NCBI GenBank assembly: GCA_051884615.1
Contig: JBJEVT010000015.1
Span: 1-64,000, forward strand
Direction of reading: 5' to 3'
Source: UBA1724 sp051884615
GTDB lineage: Bacteria; Verrucomicrobiota; Lentisphaeria; Oligosphaerales; Oligosphaeraceae
Length of the DNA: 64,000 nt
The notes beneath the pieces are model-generated. The model was not told where the DNA came from and did not search any database. It saw only the letters and a list, made by a program, of their open reading frames with translations. Each line of letters begins with the position of its first letter. Within the stretch, counting starts at the first letter, position 1. Shown piece by piece: positions 15,892 to 24,194 of the stretch. The position numbers were made by a program, and so were the translations under genes.

Positions 15892-17946
15892 ATGGGCCGA
15901 TCCGAGGATTCCATCCGAAACATCGGCATCATCGCCCACATCAATGCGGGAAAGACCACGCTGACGGAACGAATCCTCCACGAGACCGGGGAACTGAAGG
16001 TCTGCGGCGCCGTGGAGGAGGGCAACACCATCAGCGACTTCCTCCTGCAGGAGCGGGAGCGGGGCATCTCCATCGTGAGCGCCGCCGTCACCTGCCCCTG
16101 GAAGGGGCGCCAATACACCATCCTGGACACGCCGGGGCACATCGACTTCACCGCCGAGGTGGAGCGCTCCCTCCGGGTCATGGACGGCGCGGTGGCGGTC
16201 TTCTGCGCCCTCCGGGGCGTCCAGGCCCAGTCCGAAATGGTCTGGCGCCGGGCCCGGAGATACTCCCTTCCCGCCCTGGCGTTCGTCAGCAAGCTGGACC
16301 GGGAGGGCGCCGATTTCCCGGCCACTCTGGCCCAGATGCGCCGCCTCTTTGCTCCGGTCCGCCCCGTCCCCCTCATGCTCCCTCTGCCGGACGAGGAGGG
16401 CAGGACCGCCTGCCTCCTGGATCTCCTGGAGGGAACCACGGTGGGATTCCCCCCCGTCCTCCCCCCGGACGAGGTGGACCTCCAGCTCTGGGAGGGCCGC
16501 CGGGTGCTCCTGGAGACCCTGGCCGAGGAGGACGAGGCCGTGATGGCCGACTACCTGGAGGGGCGCACCCCCTCCCCGGAGCGCCTCCGCGCCGCCATCC
16601 GGCGCGCCACCCTGGAGAACCGGATCGTCCCGGTGCTCTGCGGCTCGGCCAAAGCCGGCTGGGGAGTCCCCCAGCTGCTGGATGCGGTGGGCGATTTCCT
16701 CCCCTCCCCCCGGGAACGGCTGGACAGCCCGGGAGGACGCCTCTGCTTCCCCGTCTCCCGGGAGAGGCTCTCCTCCCCCCAGGGCGTCCCCTACGCGGTG
16801 ATGACGGTGGTGAAGACGGTGCGAACCCCCTGGCCCGGGGACTATGTGGCGGTCCGCCTCTACAGCGGACGGCTGCGGCCCGGCGACCGGCTGGTGAATG
16901 TGAACCGGGGCATCCCCTGGACGCCCGGCGCCCTGTGGCGCCTCCGGGCGGACCAGGTCCAGGAGATTCCCGAGGCTTCGGAGGGCGAAGTGGTGGCCTT
17001 GGCCGCCTCCCCCCGGGAGCCCATCCCCCCCTTCCGGCCGGGGGACACCCTCTCCCAGGAGGGGGCGCCGCCTCTCCGGCTGACGCGCATGCGGTTCCCG
17101 GAGCCCGTCCTCTCCCTGGTGCTGGAAGCCCTGGGAAGCCAGGAACGCCTCCGGCTCCCCCAGGCCCTGGCCTCCCTGGCCGAGGAGGACCCCACCCTCC
17201 GCTGGAAAAAGGGACCCCGCGACGGACAATGCACCGTCTCCGGCCTGGGAGAACTCCATCTCCAGGTGGCCCGGGAACGGCTTTTCTCCGAATACCAGGT
17301 CCCCACCCGGGCCGGAACTCCCCTGGTGGCCTACCGATGCACCGTGGCCTCCCCCGCCCTGGTCCACCGGGAGTTCAAACGCATCCTGACCCCCGCCCTC
17401 ACCGTCCAGGCCAGGGTGCAAGTCCAATTTGAGCCGCTCCCCCCCGAGAGCGGCGCACAACTGGAGTTCCCCGCGGAACTGCCAGGCCTGTCGCCGGACA
17501 TCCTCCCGGTCGTCCGGCAGACAGTCAACGAATTCGTCCAGGGCGAAAACCCCTCCGGCTATCCCCTGACGAACACGCGCATCACAGTCCTGGAGGTGTC
17601 CAGCTCCCAGCCGGACACTTCCGAACCGGTGTTCTTAACCGCTACCCGCCTGGCCTTGGTCGACGCTCTCGAACAGGCCGGAACGGTCGTGCTGGAACCT
17701 GTGATGCGGCTCGAAGTGAGCGCCCCCGCCCTGCAGATCGGCGCCGTCCTCCAGGACCTCCAGGCCAGAAAAGCCAAGGTCCTGCAGGTGGAGACTCTGC
17801 CCGACGGAGGCTCTCGCGCGGTCGCTCTTGTCCCCGTGGCCAACATGCTCTCCTACGCCACCAGCCTCCGGTCTCTCACCGGAGGACGGGCGCTCTTCAC
17901 TGCCGAGCCCGCCGCCTTGGAGAAACGACTGGGACAAGACTCATAA
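15892..17946 (+). CDS. fusA: Elongation factor G, divergent
   Basis: 684-aa EF-G in the normal str position. G1 is AHINAGKTTLTERIL, where most EF-Gs have HIDAGKTT. G2 lies in ERGISIVSAAVT. G3 DTPGHIDFTAEVERSLRVMDGAV is canonical with the catalytic His. G4 reads SKLDREGADF instead of NKMDR. Domain IV contains LPVVRQTVNEFVQG, and the C-terminus ends SLTGGRALFTAEPAALEKRL. It lies 13 bp ahead of rpsJ, and no tuf gene intervenes. It may be the only EF-G or a divergent duplicate; the window cannot tell. The first ATG after the leader is used. Confidence 0.93.
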   Translation: MGRSEDSIRNIGIIAHINAGKTTLTERILHETGELKVCGAVEEGNTISDFLLQERERGISIVSAAVTCPWKGRQYTILDTPGHIDFTAEVERSLRVMDGAVAVFCALRGVQAQSEMVWRRARRYSLPALAFVSKLDREGADFPATLAQMRRLFAPVRPVPLMLPLPDEEGRTACLLDLLEGTTVGFPPVLPPDEVDLQLWEGRRVLLETLAEEDEAVMADYLEGRTPSPERLRAAIRRATLENRIVPVLCGSAKAGWGVPQLLDAVGDFLPSPRERLDSPGGRLCFPVSRERLSSPQGVPYAVMTVVKTVRTPWPGDYVAVRLYSGRLRPGDRLVNVNRGIPWTPGALWRLRADQVQEIPEASEGEVVALAASPREPIPPFRPGDTLSQEGAPPLRLTRMRFPEPVLSLVLEALGSQERLRLPQALASLAEEDPTLRWKKGPRDGQCTVSGLGELHLQVARERLFSEYQVPTRAGTPLVAYRCTVASPALVHREFKRILTPALTVQARVQVQFEPLPPESGAQLEFPAELPGLSPDILPVVRQTVNEFVQGENPSGYPLTNTRITVLEVSSSQPDTSEPVFLTATRLALVDALEQAGTVVLEPVMRLEVSAPALQIGAVLQDLQARKAKVLQVETLPDGGSRAVALVPVANMLSYATSLRSLTGGRALFTAEPAALEKRLGQDS

Positions 17947-17959
17947 CCAGGAAAAGGAC

Positions 17960-18271
17960 ATGGCTAACAAGCAAACCATCCGCATCCGGCTCCAGGCCTT
18001 CGAAAACACGATCCTGGACCAGTCCACCGCGGACATCGTCGGAACCGTCAAACGCACCGGCGCCCAGGTGGCGGGACCCATCCCCCTGCCCACCAAAATC
18101 GAAAGATTCACCGTGAACCGCTCCCCCCACGTGGACAAGAAGTCCATGGAGCAGTTCGAGATCCGCACCCACAAGCGGGTCCTGGACATCATCAACCCCA
18201 CCACCCGCACCGTGGACGAGCTGCGCAAGCTCTCCCTGCCCGCCGGCGTGGAAATCGTCATCAAACTCTAA
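17960..18271 (+). CDS. rpsJ: Ribosomal protein S10
   Basis: 103-aa S10 (NusE). Typical blocks are IRIRLQAFENTILDQSTADIV, GPIPLPTKIERFTVNRSPHV and EIRTHKRVLDI. AGGAAAAGG lies 5 bp before the ATG. It also serves in transcription antitermination complexes. It follows the EF-G gene directly because tuf is missing. Confidence 0.98.
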   Translation: MANKQTIRIRLQAFENTILDQSTADIVGTVKRTGAQVAGPIPLPTKIERFTVNRSPHVDKKSMEQFEIRTHKRVLDIINPTTRTVDELRKLSLPAGVEIVIKL

Positions 18272-18289
18272 GCCAGGGAGACGCACATC

Positions 18290-18928
18290 ATGAAAAAAGG
18301 TCTCATCGGCAAAAAGCTGGGAATGACGCAGATCTTCAACGAGCAGGGAGCCCTGGTGCCCGTGACGGTCATCGCCTGCGGCCCCTGCACCGTCATCACC
18401 GCCAAGACGGTGGCGAAGGACGGCTACAGCGCCCTGCAGCTGGGCTTCGGCTCCCGCAAGGCCAAGAACGTCTCCAAGGCCATCCTGGGGAATGTGAAGC
18501 CCGCCGGCCTGGAGCAGAATCCCCCCGAGGTCATCAAGGAGATCCGCCTGGACGCCGACCCCGCCCAGAAGGCGGGAGACGTGCTGAAGGTGGCCGACAT
18601 CTTCGCCGTGGATGAATACGTGGACGTCACCGGCACCACCAAGGGCCGTGGCTTCCAGGGCGTCGTCCACCGCTGGCACTTCGCCGGCGGCCGGGAGACT
18701 CACGGCGGCGCCTGGACCCGGCGCACCGGCTCCATCGGCATGTGCGAGAAGCCCGGCAAGGTCATGAAGGGCCATCCCATGCCCGGTCACATGGGCAACG
18801 TGAACCGCACCACCCAGAACCTGAAGGTCGTGGAAGTCCGCCCCGAGGAGAATCTCCTCTTCGTGAAGGGCGCGATCCCCGGCGCCAACGGTGGCGTGGT
18901 CTTCGTCCGCAGCGCCGTCAAGAAATAA
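18290..18928 (+). CDS. rplC: Ribosomal protein L3
   Basis: 212-aa L3. The N-terminus is KKGLIGKKLGMTQIFNEQG. The internal loop that reaches the peptidyl transferase centre is GTTKGRGFQGVVHRWHF...TRRTGSIG with KPGKVMKGHPMPGHMGN. 18 bp after rpsJ. Confidence 0.98.
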   Translation: MKKGLIGKKLGMTQIFNEQGALVPVTVIACGPCTVITAKTVAKDGYSALQLGFGSRKAKNVSKAILGNVKPAGLEQNPPEVIKEIRLDADPAQKAGDVLKVADIFAVDEYVDVTGTTKGRGFQGVVHRWHFAGGRETHGGAWTRRTGSIGMCEKPGKVMKGHPMPGHMGNVNRTTQNLKVVEVRPEENLLFVKGAIPGANGGVVFVRSAVKK

Positions 18929-18946
18929 CCCGGGAGGATGCCAACA

Positions 18947-19576
18947 ATGTCTAACCTGAATATCCTGAATCAGCAGGGTGTCGACACCGGCGCCCCCGCC
19001 CTCGTGGAGGAAAGCTGGCTGGTGCGTGGGAAGGGCGAGCAGGCCGTGAAGGACGCCGTGGTGGCCTTCCTGGCGGCCCAGCGCAGCGGCACCGCCTGCA
19101 CCAAGAACCGCGCCAAGCTCAGCAGCCGCTCCCAGGCCAAGCCCTGGCGGCAGAAGGGAACCGGCCGCGCCCGCAGCGGCGGCAAGAGCAGCCCCATCTG
19201 GCGCGGCGGAGCCGTCGCCTTCGGCCCCGTGCCCCGGGACTACTCCAAGTCCGTGAACAAGAAGGTCCTCACCCTGGCTCTCCGGCGCGCCTTCACCGAC
19301 CGCTGGGACGAGGGCGACGTGATCGTCGTGGACGACCTGAAGTTCGAGACGCCCAAGACCAAGGAGATGACCGCCTTCCTGAAGGCGGTGAACGCCGGCG
19401 AGGATGCGCTGGTCCTGGTGGACGACTACACCGAGAACGTGGACCTGGCGGCGCGGAACCTCCAGCAGGTTCTGGTGCTGAAGGCCACCAGCGTGAACAC
19501 CTACCTTCTCCTGCTCTTCAAGAAGATCGTCATCACCAAGGCTGGCCTGGCCAAGCTGGGCGAGCGTCTGGCATAA
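18947..19576 (+). CDS. rplD: Ribosomal protein L4
   Basis: 209-aa L4. The conserved loop is SRSQAKPWRQKGTGRARSG followed by SPIWRGGAVAFGP. The start is the second ATG of ATGCCAACAATG: GGGAGG (18932-18937) touches the first ATG but is 9 bp from the second. In many bacteria L4 also represses its own S10 operon; the leader here was not checked for that structure. Confidence 0.96.
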   Translation: MSNLNILNQQGVDTGAPALVEESWLVRGKGEQAVKDAVVAFLAAQRSGTACTKNRAKLSSRSQAKPWRQKGTGRARSGGKSSPIWRGGAVAFGPVPRDYSKSVNKKVLTLALRRAFTDRWDEGDVIVVDDLKFETPKTKEMTAFLKAVNAGEDALVLVDDYTENVDLAARNLQQVLVLKATSVNTYLLLLFKKIVITKAGLAKLGERLA

Positions 19577-19588
19577 GGAGGGAACACG

Positions 19589-19882
19589 ATGGACAAATCC
19601 TTCAATCCCTATGATGTGGTGTACACCGTGCTCATCACCGAGCGGGGCACCAAGCTGACCGACAAGTACAACAAGTACCTCTTCAAGGTCAACCCCTCCA
19701 GCAACAAAGTCCAGATCCGTCAGGCCGTGGAGGCCATCTTCCCCGACGTGAAGGTCTCCATGGTGAACACCATGAACTATCTGGGCAAGTACAAGCGCAT
19801 GCGTTCCACCAGAATGGGCAAGCGCCCCGACTGGAAGAAGGCTGTGGTGACCCTCTCCGAGGGCCGGATCGAGTTGCTGTAA
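19589..19882 (+). CDS. rplW: Ribosomal protein L23
   Basis: 97-aa L23, located at the nascent-chain exit. Typical blocks are VLITERGTKLTDKYNKYLFKV, QIRQAVEAIFPDVKVSMVNTM and GKYKRMRSTRMGKRPDWKKA. GGAGG lies ahead of the ATG, 12 bp after rplD. Confidence 0.97.
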   Translation: MDKSFNPYDVVYTVLITERGTKLTDKYNKYLFKVNPSSNKVQIRQAVEAIFPDVKVSMVNTMNYLGKYKRMRSTRMGKRPDWKKAVVTLSEGRIELL

Positions 19883-19910
19883 ACGTCACTCACACAGGAG
19901 AAATCTCGCA

Positions 19911-20741
19911 ATGGGAATCAAAGCATACAAGCCGACCAGCCCCGGACGCCGCGGCATGGTGGTGAGTGACTTCTCTGAACTCACCCGCCGCACCTCCGAG
20001 AAGTCCCTCACCGAGGGCAAGCACTCCACCGGTGGCCGCAACAACTACGGCCGCATGACCGTCCGCTTCCGTGGCGGCGGGGTGAAGCGCTGCTACCGGA
20101 TCATCGACTTCAAGCGCTACGACAAGGACGGCGTGCCCGCCAAGGTGGCGGAGATCGAATACGATCCCAACCGCACCAGCCGCATCGCTCTGCTCCACTA
20201 TCTGGACGGCGAGAAGCGGTACATCCTCGCCCCCGTGGGGGTGAAGCAGGGTGATGTTCTGGTGAGCGGCGTGGAAGCCGACTACAAGCCCGGCAACAAC
20301 ATGCCCATCGCCAACATCCCCGAGGGCGTGAACATCCACTGCATCGAGCTGGTGCCCGGCAAGGGCGCCCAGCTGGTGCGCTCCGCAGGACAGTATGCCG
20401 TGCTCCGCGCCAAGGAGAACGGCTACGCCCAGGTCCGCCTCCCCTCCGGAGAGGTGCGCCTCATCAACGTGAAGTGCCGCGCCACCATCGGTCAGGTGGG
20501 CAACGTGGAGCATGGCGACATCAAGCTGGGCAAGGCCGGCAAGGCCCGCTACCTGGGCTTCCGCCCCCACGTCCGCGGTGTGGCGCAGAACCCTGTGGAC
20601 TCCCCCATGGGTGGTGGTGAAGGCAAGGCTGACGGCGGTGGGCATCCCCAGTCTCCCTGGGCGCAGCTCTCCAAGGGCTACAAGACCCGCAAGCGCAACA
20701 AGCAGTCCAGCAAGTTCATCGTTTCCCGGAGGAAGAAGTAA
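19911..20741 (+). CDS. rplB: Ribosomal protein L2
   Basis: 276-aa L2, needed for subunit association and peptidyl transfer. Typical blocks are IKAYKPTSPGRRGMVVSDFSE, GRNNYGRMTVRFRGGGVKR, and the C-terminal PHVRGVAQNPVDSPMGGGEG with GGHPQSPWAQ, which includes the functionally important His. The stop codon shares one base with the rpsS start (TAATG). Confidence 0.98.
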   Translation: MGIKAYKPTSPGRRGMVVSDFSELTRRTSEKSLTEGKHSTGGRNNYGRMTVRFRGGGVKRCYRIIDFKRYDKDGVPAKVAEIEYDPNRTSRIALLHYLDGEKRYILAPVGVKQGDVLVSGVEADYKPGNNMPIANIPEGVNIHCIELVPGKGAQLVRSAGQYAVLRAKENGYAQVRLPSGEVRLINVKCRATIGQVGNVEHGDIKLGKAGKARYLGFRPHVRGVAQNPVDSPMGGGEGKADGGGHPQSPWAQLSKGYKTRKRNKQSSKFIVSRRKK

Positions 20742-21010
20742 TGTCCAGAAGCATCAAGAAAGGACCTTTTGTCGACGATTCCCTCCTGAAGAAGTCGGAG
20801 GCGATGACCAAGAGCGGCAAGAAGGACGCCATCAAGACCTGGAGCCGTCGCTCCACCATCCTGCCCGAGTTCGTCGGCCAGACCTTCTCGGTTCACAATG
20901 GCAAGAGCTTCATCAATGTTTTCGTCACCGAGAACATGGTGGGCCATCGCCTGGGCGAGTTCGCCGCCACCCGGCTCTTCCGCGGCCACGGCCAGATCTC
21001 CGGAAAGTAG
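20741..21010 (+). CDS. rpsS: Ribosomal protein S19
   Basis: 89-aa S19 with SRSIKKGPFVDDSLLKK, IKTWSRRSTILPEFVGQTF and FVTENMVGHRLGEFAATR...HGQ. It overlaps rplB by one base. Unlike the usual S10 operon, rplV, rpsC and rplP do not follow; a strong terminator lies 60 bp downstream. Confidence 0.98.
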   Translation: MSRSIKKGPFVDDSLLKKSEAMTKSGKKDAIKTWSRRSTILPEFVGQTFSVHNGKSFINVFVTENMVGHRLGEFAATRLFRGHGQISGK

Positions 21011-21069
21011 CCTGACTCCCCCCGTCCCCGGGAAGGCTCCCCTGCCTCCCGGAGGACGATGCGCCAAAG

Positions 21070-21112
21070 CGCCGGTTTCCCTGCACACGCAGAGGAGACC
21101 GGCGTTTTTTTT
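21070..21112 (+). terminator. Strong intrinsic terminator ending the ribosomal operon
   Basis: 11-bp stem CGCCGGTTTCC/GGAGACCGGCG (one wobble pair), 13-nt loop, then eight T. It follows rpsS by 60 bp and marks a real operon end. Confidence 0.92.
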
Positions 21113-21160
21113 GTCCCCGGGAAACGCCCGTGGCACCCGGGGCGACCACCAGGTAGGCGC

Positions 21161-21370
21161 TTCCGCTTCAACACAGAGGACACGGAGGCGCCTGCGGCGC
21201 GCGCAGAGGACACAGAGGGGACTTTTGGGGGGCGTTCCGGCATCCGGCTCCGGATGCCTTGTTGTTCCCGGTTTCGCCTACGGGGAGCAAATGCCTGCCG
21301 GGCACCCCCTCCCCGGCGTGCGCTCCCGGGCCCAACTTCCCCGGGCAGGCCCGCCCAGGGACGCCCCCCT
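21161..21370 (-). repeat. Composite dispersed repeat, copy B (inverted)
   Basis: Reverse-orientation relative of copies A and C. Read on the minus strand it has CCTGGGCGGGCCTGCCCGGG, GGCATCCGGAGCCGGATGCC (21239-21258) and ends CTCTGTGTTGAAGCGG. The CACAGAG-type tail is present twice. Part of its outer block is duplicated at 21431-21494, and 9-bp units lie at 21511-21540. Confidence 0.85.
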
Positions 21371-21430
21371 GTTCTTTTGGGAAACAATCTCTCCCCCCCC
21401 GCTTCCTTGATACTAGAGCGACTTGCCCTA

Positions 21431-21494
21431 GGCACCCCCTCCCCGGCATGCGCTTCCGGGCCCAACTTCTCCGGGCGGACAAGCCCGCCCAGGC
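21431..21494 (-). repeat. Partial duplication of the repeat B outer block
   Basis: GGCACCCCCTCCCCGGC and the following 45 bp repeat the segment that starts at 21301 with few changes. The two copies are 130 bp apart, separated by a short unrelated stretch. Confidence 0.85.
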
Positions 21495-21510
21495 CTAGCC
21501 CCTCAAGTAC

Positions 21511-21540
21511 CTCCAGGGCATCCAGGGCATCCAGCCCCCA
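21511..21540 (-). repeat. Short 9-bp tandem array beside repeat B
   Basis: Three units of TCCAGGGCA-type sequence (minus strand TGCCCTGGA), clearly related to the GGGCTGGAT array at 2-55 and placed at the same end of the composite element. Confidence 0.7.
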
Positions 21541-21574
21541 GGGGATTCTTGGTGTGAGGGCAGGGGGGGAAAAA

Positions 21575-21608
21575 CAAAAAAAACGCCTTCCCGCGGGGGG
21601 AAGACGTT
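21575..21608 (-). terminator. Intrinsic terminator of tRNA-Ser
   Basis: On the minus strand, ACGTCTTCCC/GGGAAGGCGT with a short CCCGC loop followed by a run of T (A-run at 21576-21583 on the plus strand). It starts 15 bp beyond the tRNA 3' end. Confidence 0.8.
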
Positions 21609-21622
21609 TCTCAAGAAAGGGA

Positions 21623-21710
21623 TGGCGGAGAGGCAGGGATTCGAACCCTGGTTACCTTTCGGTAAACAGCATTTCCAGTGCTGCTCAATCGACCACTCTG
21701 ACACCTCTCC
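21623..21710 (-). tRNA. tRNA-Ser(GGA)
   Basis: 88-nt class II tRNA with a long variable arm and encoded CCA. Acceptor GGAGAGG/CCTCTCC. The anticodon loop CTGGAAA gives anticodon GGA (reads TCC/TCT). The T-arm is CAGGGTTCGAATCCCTG. Confidence 0.95.
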
Positions 21711-22105
21711 GGTGCGAAAGCGGCGTTAAGATAACTCTCCTTCCTCTTTTTACAAACACGCTCCACCGTCTTTTTGGAATTCTTTCCCCGTCAACCGCCT
21801 GCGAAATCCCCGCCCCCAGCGCCAGGGAAATTCCCAGGGGGAAAAAGTCGCTCTTTCGCCTTTCTGCCAAGGAAAAGCGCATTACAGTATCCCCGTTCTT
21901 TTGAATGGCGTACCCAAGGAACCGCAACACGACGCCCCCTGGCTCCGCAGGATTCTCCGGGAACCGGGATGTTGATTTGCATAACTCATTGCAAATGAAC
22001 GAGTTATGCAAATAATGGCGCGAGGGCGGCTCCGGGTGGCCCTTCCCCCCCTTTGTTCCTTTGTGTTCCCTTCCCATCCCTATTCACCTCTCTAGAACTC
22101 CGGCC
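21711..22105. other. Intergenic region with palindrome, upstream of the Pal-like gene
   Basis: 395 bp with no supported gene between tRNA-Ser and the Pal-like lipoprotein gene, A/T-richer than its surroundings. It holds the 13-bp-arm inverted repeat at 21975-22013, the best regulatory candidate here, about 93-131 bp ahead of the start codon. Confidence 0.6.
21975..22013. promoter_or_regulatory. 13-bp perfect inverted repeat, possible operator
   Basis: ATTTGCATAACTC (21975-21987) and its exact complement GAGTTATGCAAAT (22001-22013), with a 13-bp spacer that itself contains ATTGCAAAT. It is A/T-rich and has no T-run, so it looks more like a protein-binding site than a terminator. The nearest downstream gene is the Pal-like lipoprotein gene. 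Confidence 0.6.
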
Positions 22106-22744
22106 ATGCGTCTGCTCCGCACCCTGCCTCTCCTGGCTACGCTTTCCGCCTTCGCTCTCCTTCTCGGCTCCTGCACGAAGAAGCCGGACATCGATCTTTC
22201 CGGCGTGGTCCGCAACCCCTCTGCCCTGGGGCAGGGAAGAGGCGGCGCCCTGAATGGCGGCTTTGACGGACAGGACGGCTTCGTGCCCGCCCCCACGGAT
22301 CCCGCGGATTTCCTGGGCGACGGCCAGGGCATGAGCATCGGCCCCTGGGAGGGGACGGACAAGCCGGTCGCCGGCGCGGGGAGTTCCTTCCTGAAGAACG
22401 AGCAGCGCTGGGAAGGCGTGGTCTATTTCGATTACGACCAGTCCGAGATTCCCGCCACGGAGCGGGCGAAGCTGGATTCCCTGGCCACCTTCCTGAACGA
22501 GAATCCCGCCCTGGGCGTGATTGTGGAAGGCCACACGGATGACCGGGGCAGCGACGAATACAACCGCGCCCTGGGCGAGCGCCGCGCCCTTTCCGTCCAG
22601 CAGTATCTGGCCATCCTGGGGGTGGAGGACGCCCGGATGCAGACCCTGAGCTATGGCGAGGACAAGCCCGCCGTGCCCGGCGCCGCCACCGAGGGCGAGC
22701 ACGCCAAGAACCGCCGCGCCGAGTTCATCCTGGGCGAGCGCTAG
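22106..22744 (+). CDS. Pal/OmpA-like peptidoglycan-associated lipoprotein
   Basis: 212-aa lipoprotein. Lipobox LLGSC with acylated Cys at about 23. After a Gly/Pro linker the C-terminal OmpA/Pal domain (about residues 100-212) has VYFDYDQSEIPATERAKL, VIVEGHTDDRGSDEYN and NRRAEFILGER. It should anchor the outer membrane to peptidoglycan as in the Tol-Pal system. No tol genes are adjacent. The region ahead holds a notable palindrome. Confidence 0.92.
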   Translation: MRLLRTLPLLATLSAFALLLGSCTKKPDIDLSGVVRNPSALGQGRGGALNGGFDGQDGFVPAPTDPADFLGDGQGMSIGPWEGTDKPVAGAGSSFLKNEQRWEGVVYFDYDQSEIPATERAKLDSLATFLNENPALGVIVEGHTDDRGSDEYNRALGERRALSVQQYLAILGVEDARMQTLSYGEDKPAVPGAATEGEHAKNRRAEFILGER

Positions 22745-22816
22745 AGAAGCTGGGACGGGCGGGAGCGCCCCCCCCGGGGAAAAGCCTCCCGGTCCGTCCC
22801 TGGCAGGATGATTTCC

Positions 22817-24145
22817 ATGAATACGCTGGATGTGTCTGCCGCCGTGGTTTTCCGCGGCGGCAGGTTGCTATTCGCCACCCGCCCCCAGGGCAGCCGCCAT
22901 GGCGGGCTCTGGGAGTTTCCCGGGGGAAAAGCCAAGGACGGGGAGTCCCCCGCCCAGGCGCTGATCCGGGAAATCCAGGAGGAGCTGGCGCTGCCGTTGA
23001 AGGAGGAGATGCTTCCGGTCGCCACCCTGGCCCAGAAGACCGCCACCCCCGAGGCCACGGAGCTGCGCCTCCACTTCCTTCTGGCGCAGGCCGCCCCCGG
23101 AGCGGAGCCCGTGCCCCAGGAGGGACAGCAGGTGGATTGGTTCGCCCCCGCCCAGTGGGAACAGCTTCCCCTGGCGCCCCTGGACGCCCAGTTCCTCCGG
23201 GAGCATCGGGAGGAGCTGGAGGCGCTGGCCCGGGAATCCCAGCCCATGTCCGCCCCGCCGGGACGCCTTCCCGCCTGGCTGAAGAGCCCCTTCCAGGGCG
23301 GCGCGGAACGCCGGGACATGCGCCAGCTTCTGAAGCAGGGCGCCCTCCACACGGTCTGCGAAGGCGCCAAGTGCCCCAACCGCTGCCATTGCTGGCGCCA
23401 TCGCACCGCCACCTTCATGATCCTGGGCGAGATCTGCACCCGGGCCTGCCGCTTCTGCTCCGTGCCCCACGGCCGCCCCACGCCCCCCGACCCCCGGGAG
23501 GCCGAACATGTGGCCGACAGCGTGGCGGAACTGGGCTTGAAATACGCCGTGGTGACCTGCGTCAGCCGGGATGACCTGCCGGACGGAGGAGCCGCCGCCA
23601 TGCGGGATGTGGTCCTTGCCATTCGCCGCCGCTGCCCCCAGACCCTGGTGGAGGTGCTGACCAGCGACTACGCCGGGGATCTGACCGCCGTCTCCCAGGT
23701 CCTGGAGGCCGGGCCGGCTGTCTTCGGACACAATCTGGAGACGGTGGAACGCCTTTCCCCCCTGGTGCGAAGCGTGGCGCAATACCGCCGGAGCCTGGAG
23801 GTCCTGGAGCATGCGGCCTCCCACGCCCCCGAAGGCACCGTGGTCAAAAGCGGGATGATGCTGGGATTGGGGGAGAGCGACGAGGAGGTGCGCCAGGCCC
23901 TGAAGGATCTGCGGAACGCGGGAGTCTCCCTGGTCACCCTGGGCCAGTATCTGCAGCCCACCCAGGCACAGCTTCCCGTGGCCTCCTTCATTCCCCCCAC
24001 CCGCTTCCTCCAATGGCGCCGCTATGCGGAGGAGGAGCTGGGCTTCGCCCGGGCGGTGTGCGGCCCCCTGGTGCGAAGCTCCTATCAGGCCGAGGAGGCA
24101 TACTGGCAGGCCCGCAAGGCGTCCTCCTCCTCTCCCCGCCCCTGA
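22817..24145 (+). CDS. lipA: Nudix hydrolase-lipoyl synthase fusion
   Basis: 442-aa fusion in one continuous frame. Residues about 1-135 are a MutT-type Nudix domain: the box starts GGKAKDGESPAQALIREIQE and continues ELAL, fitting GX5EX7REUXEEXGU except for the usual late Gly. From about residue 145 onward it is a full lipoyl synthase. The first cluster is CEGAKCPNRCHCW (C, C+5, C+11 spacing kept, with one extra Cys). The radical SAM CX3CX2C motif is CTRACRFC, and the C-terminal serine ligand is in VRSSY. LipA inserts sulfur into octanoyl groups. ATG at 22817 is preferred over 22808, which touches the AGG. The role of the Nudix part is unknown. Confidence 0.9.
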   Translation: MNTLDVSAAVVFRGGRLLFATRPQGSRHGGLWEFPGGKAKDGESPAQALIREIQEELALPLKEEMLPVATLAQKTATPEATELRLHFLLAQAAPGAEPVPQEGQQVDWFAPAQWEQLPLAPLDAQFLREHREELEALARESQPMSAPPGRLPAWLKSPFQGGAERRDMRQLLKQGALHTVCEGAKCPNRCHCWRHRTATFMILGEICTRACRFCSVPHGRPTPPDPREAEHVADSVAELGLKYAVVTCVSRDDLPDGGAAAMRDVVLAIRRRCPQTLVEVLTSDYAGDLTAVSQVLEAGPAVFGHNLETVERLSPLVRSVAQYRRSLEVLEHAASHAPEGTVVKSGMMLGLGESDEEVRQALKDLRNAGVSLVTLGQYLQPTQAQLPVASFIPPTRFLQWRRYAEEELGFARAVCGPLVRSSYQAEEAYWQARKASSSSPRP

Positions 24146-24194
24146 ACCTCCCGATTTCCCCAACCACCCACTTCCCCCTCTTCCCCGGAGCCCC

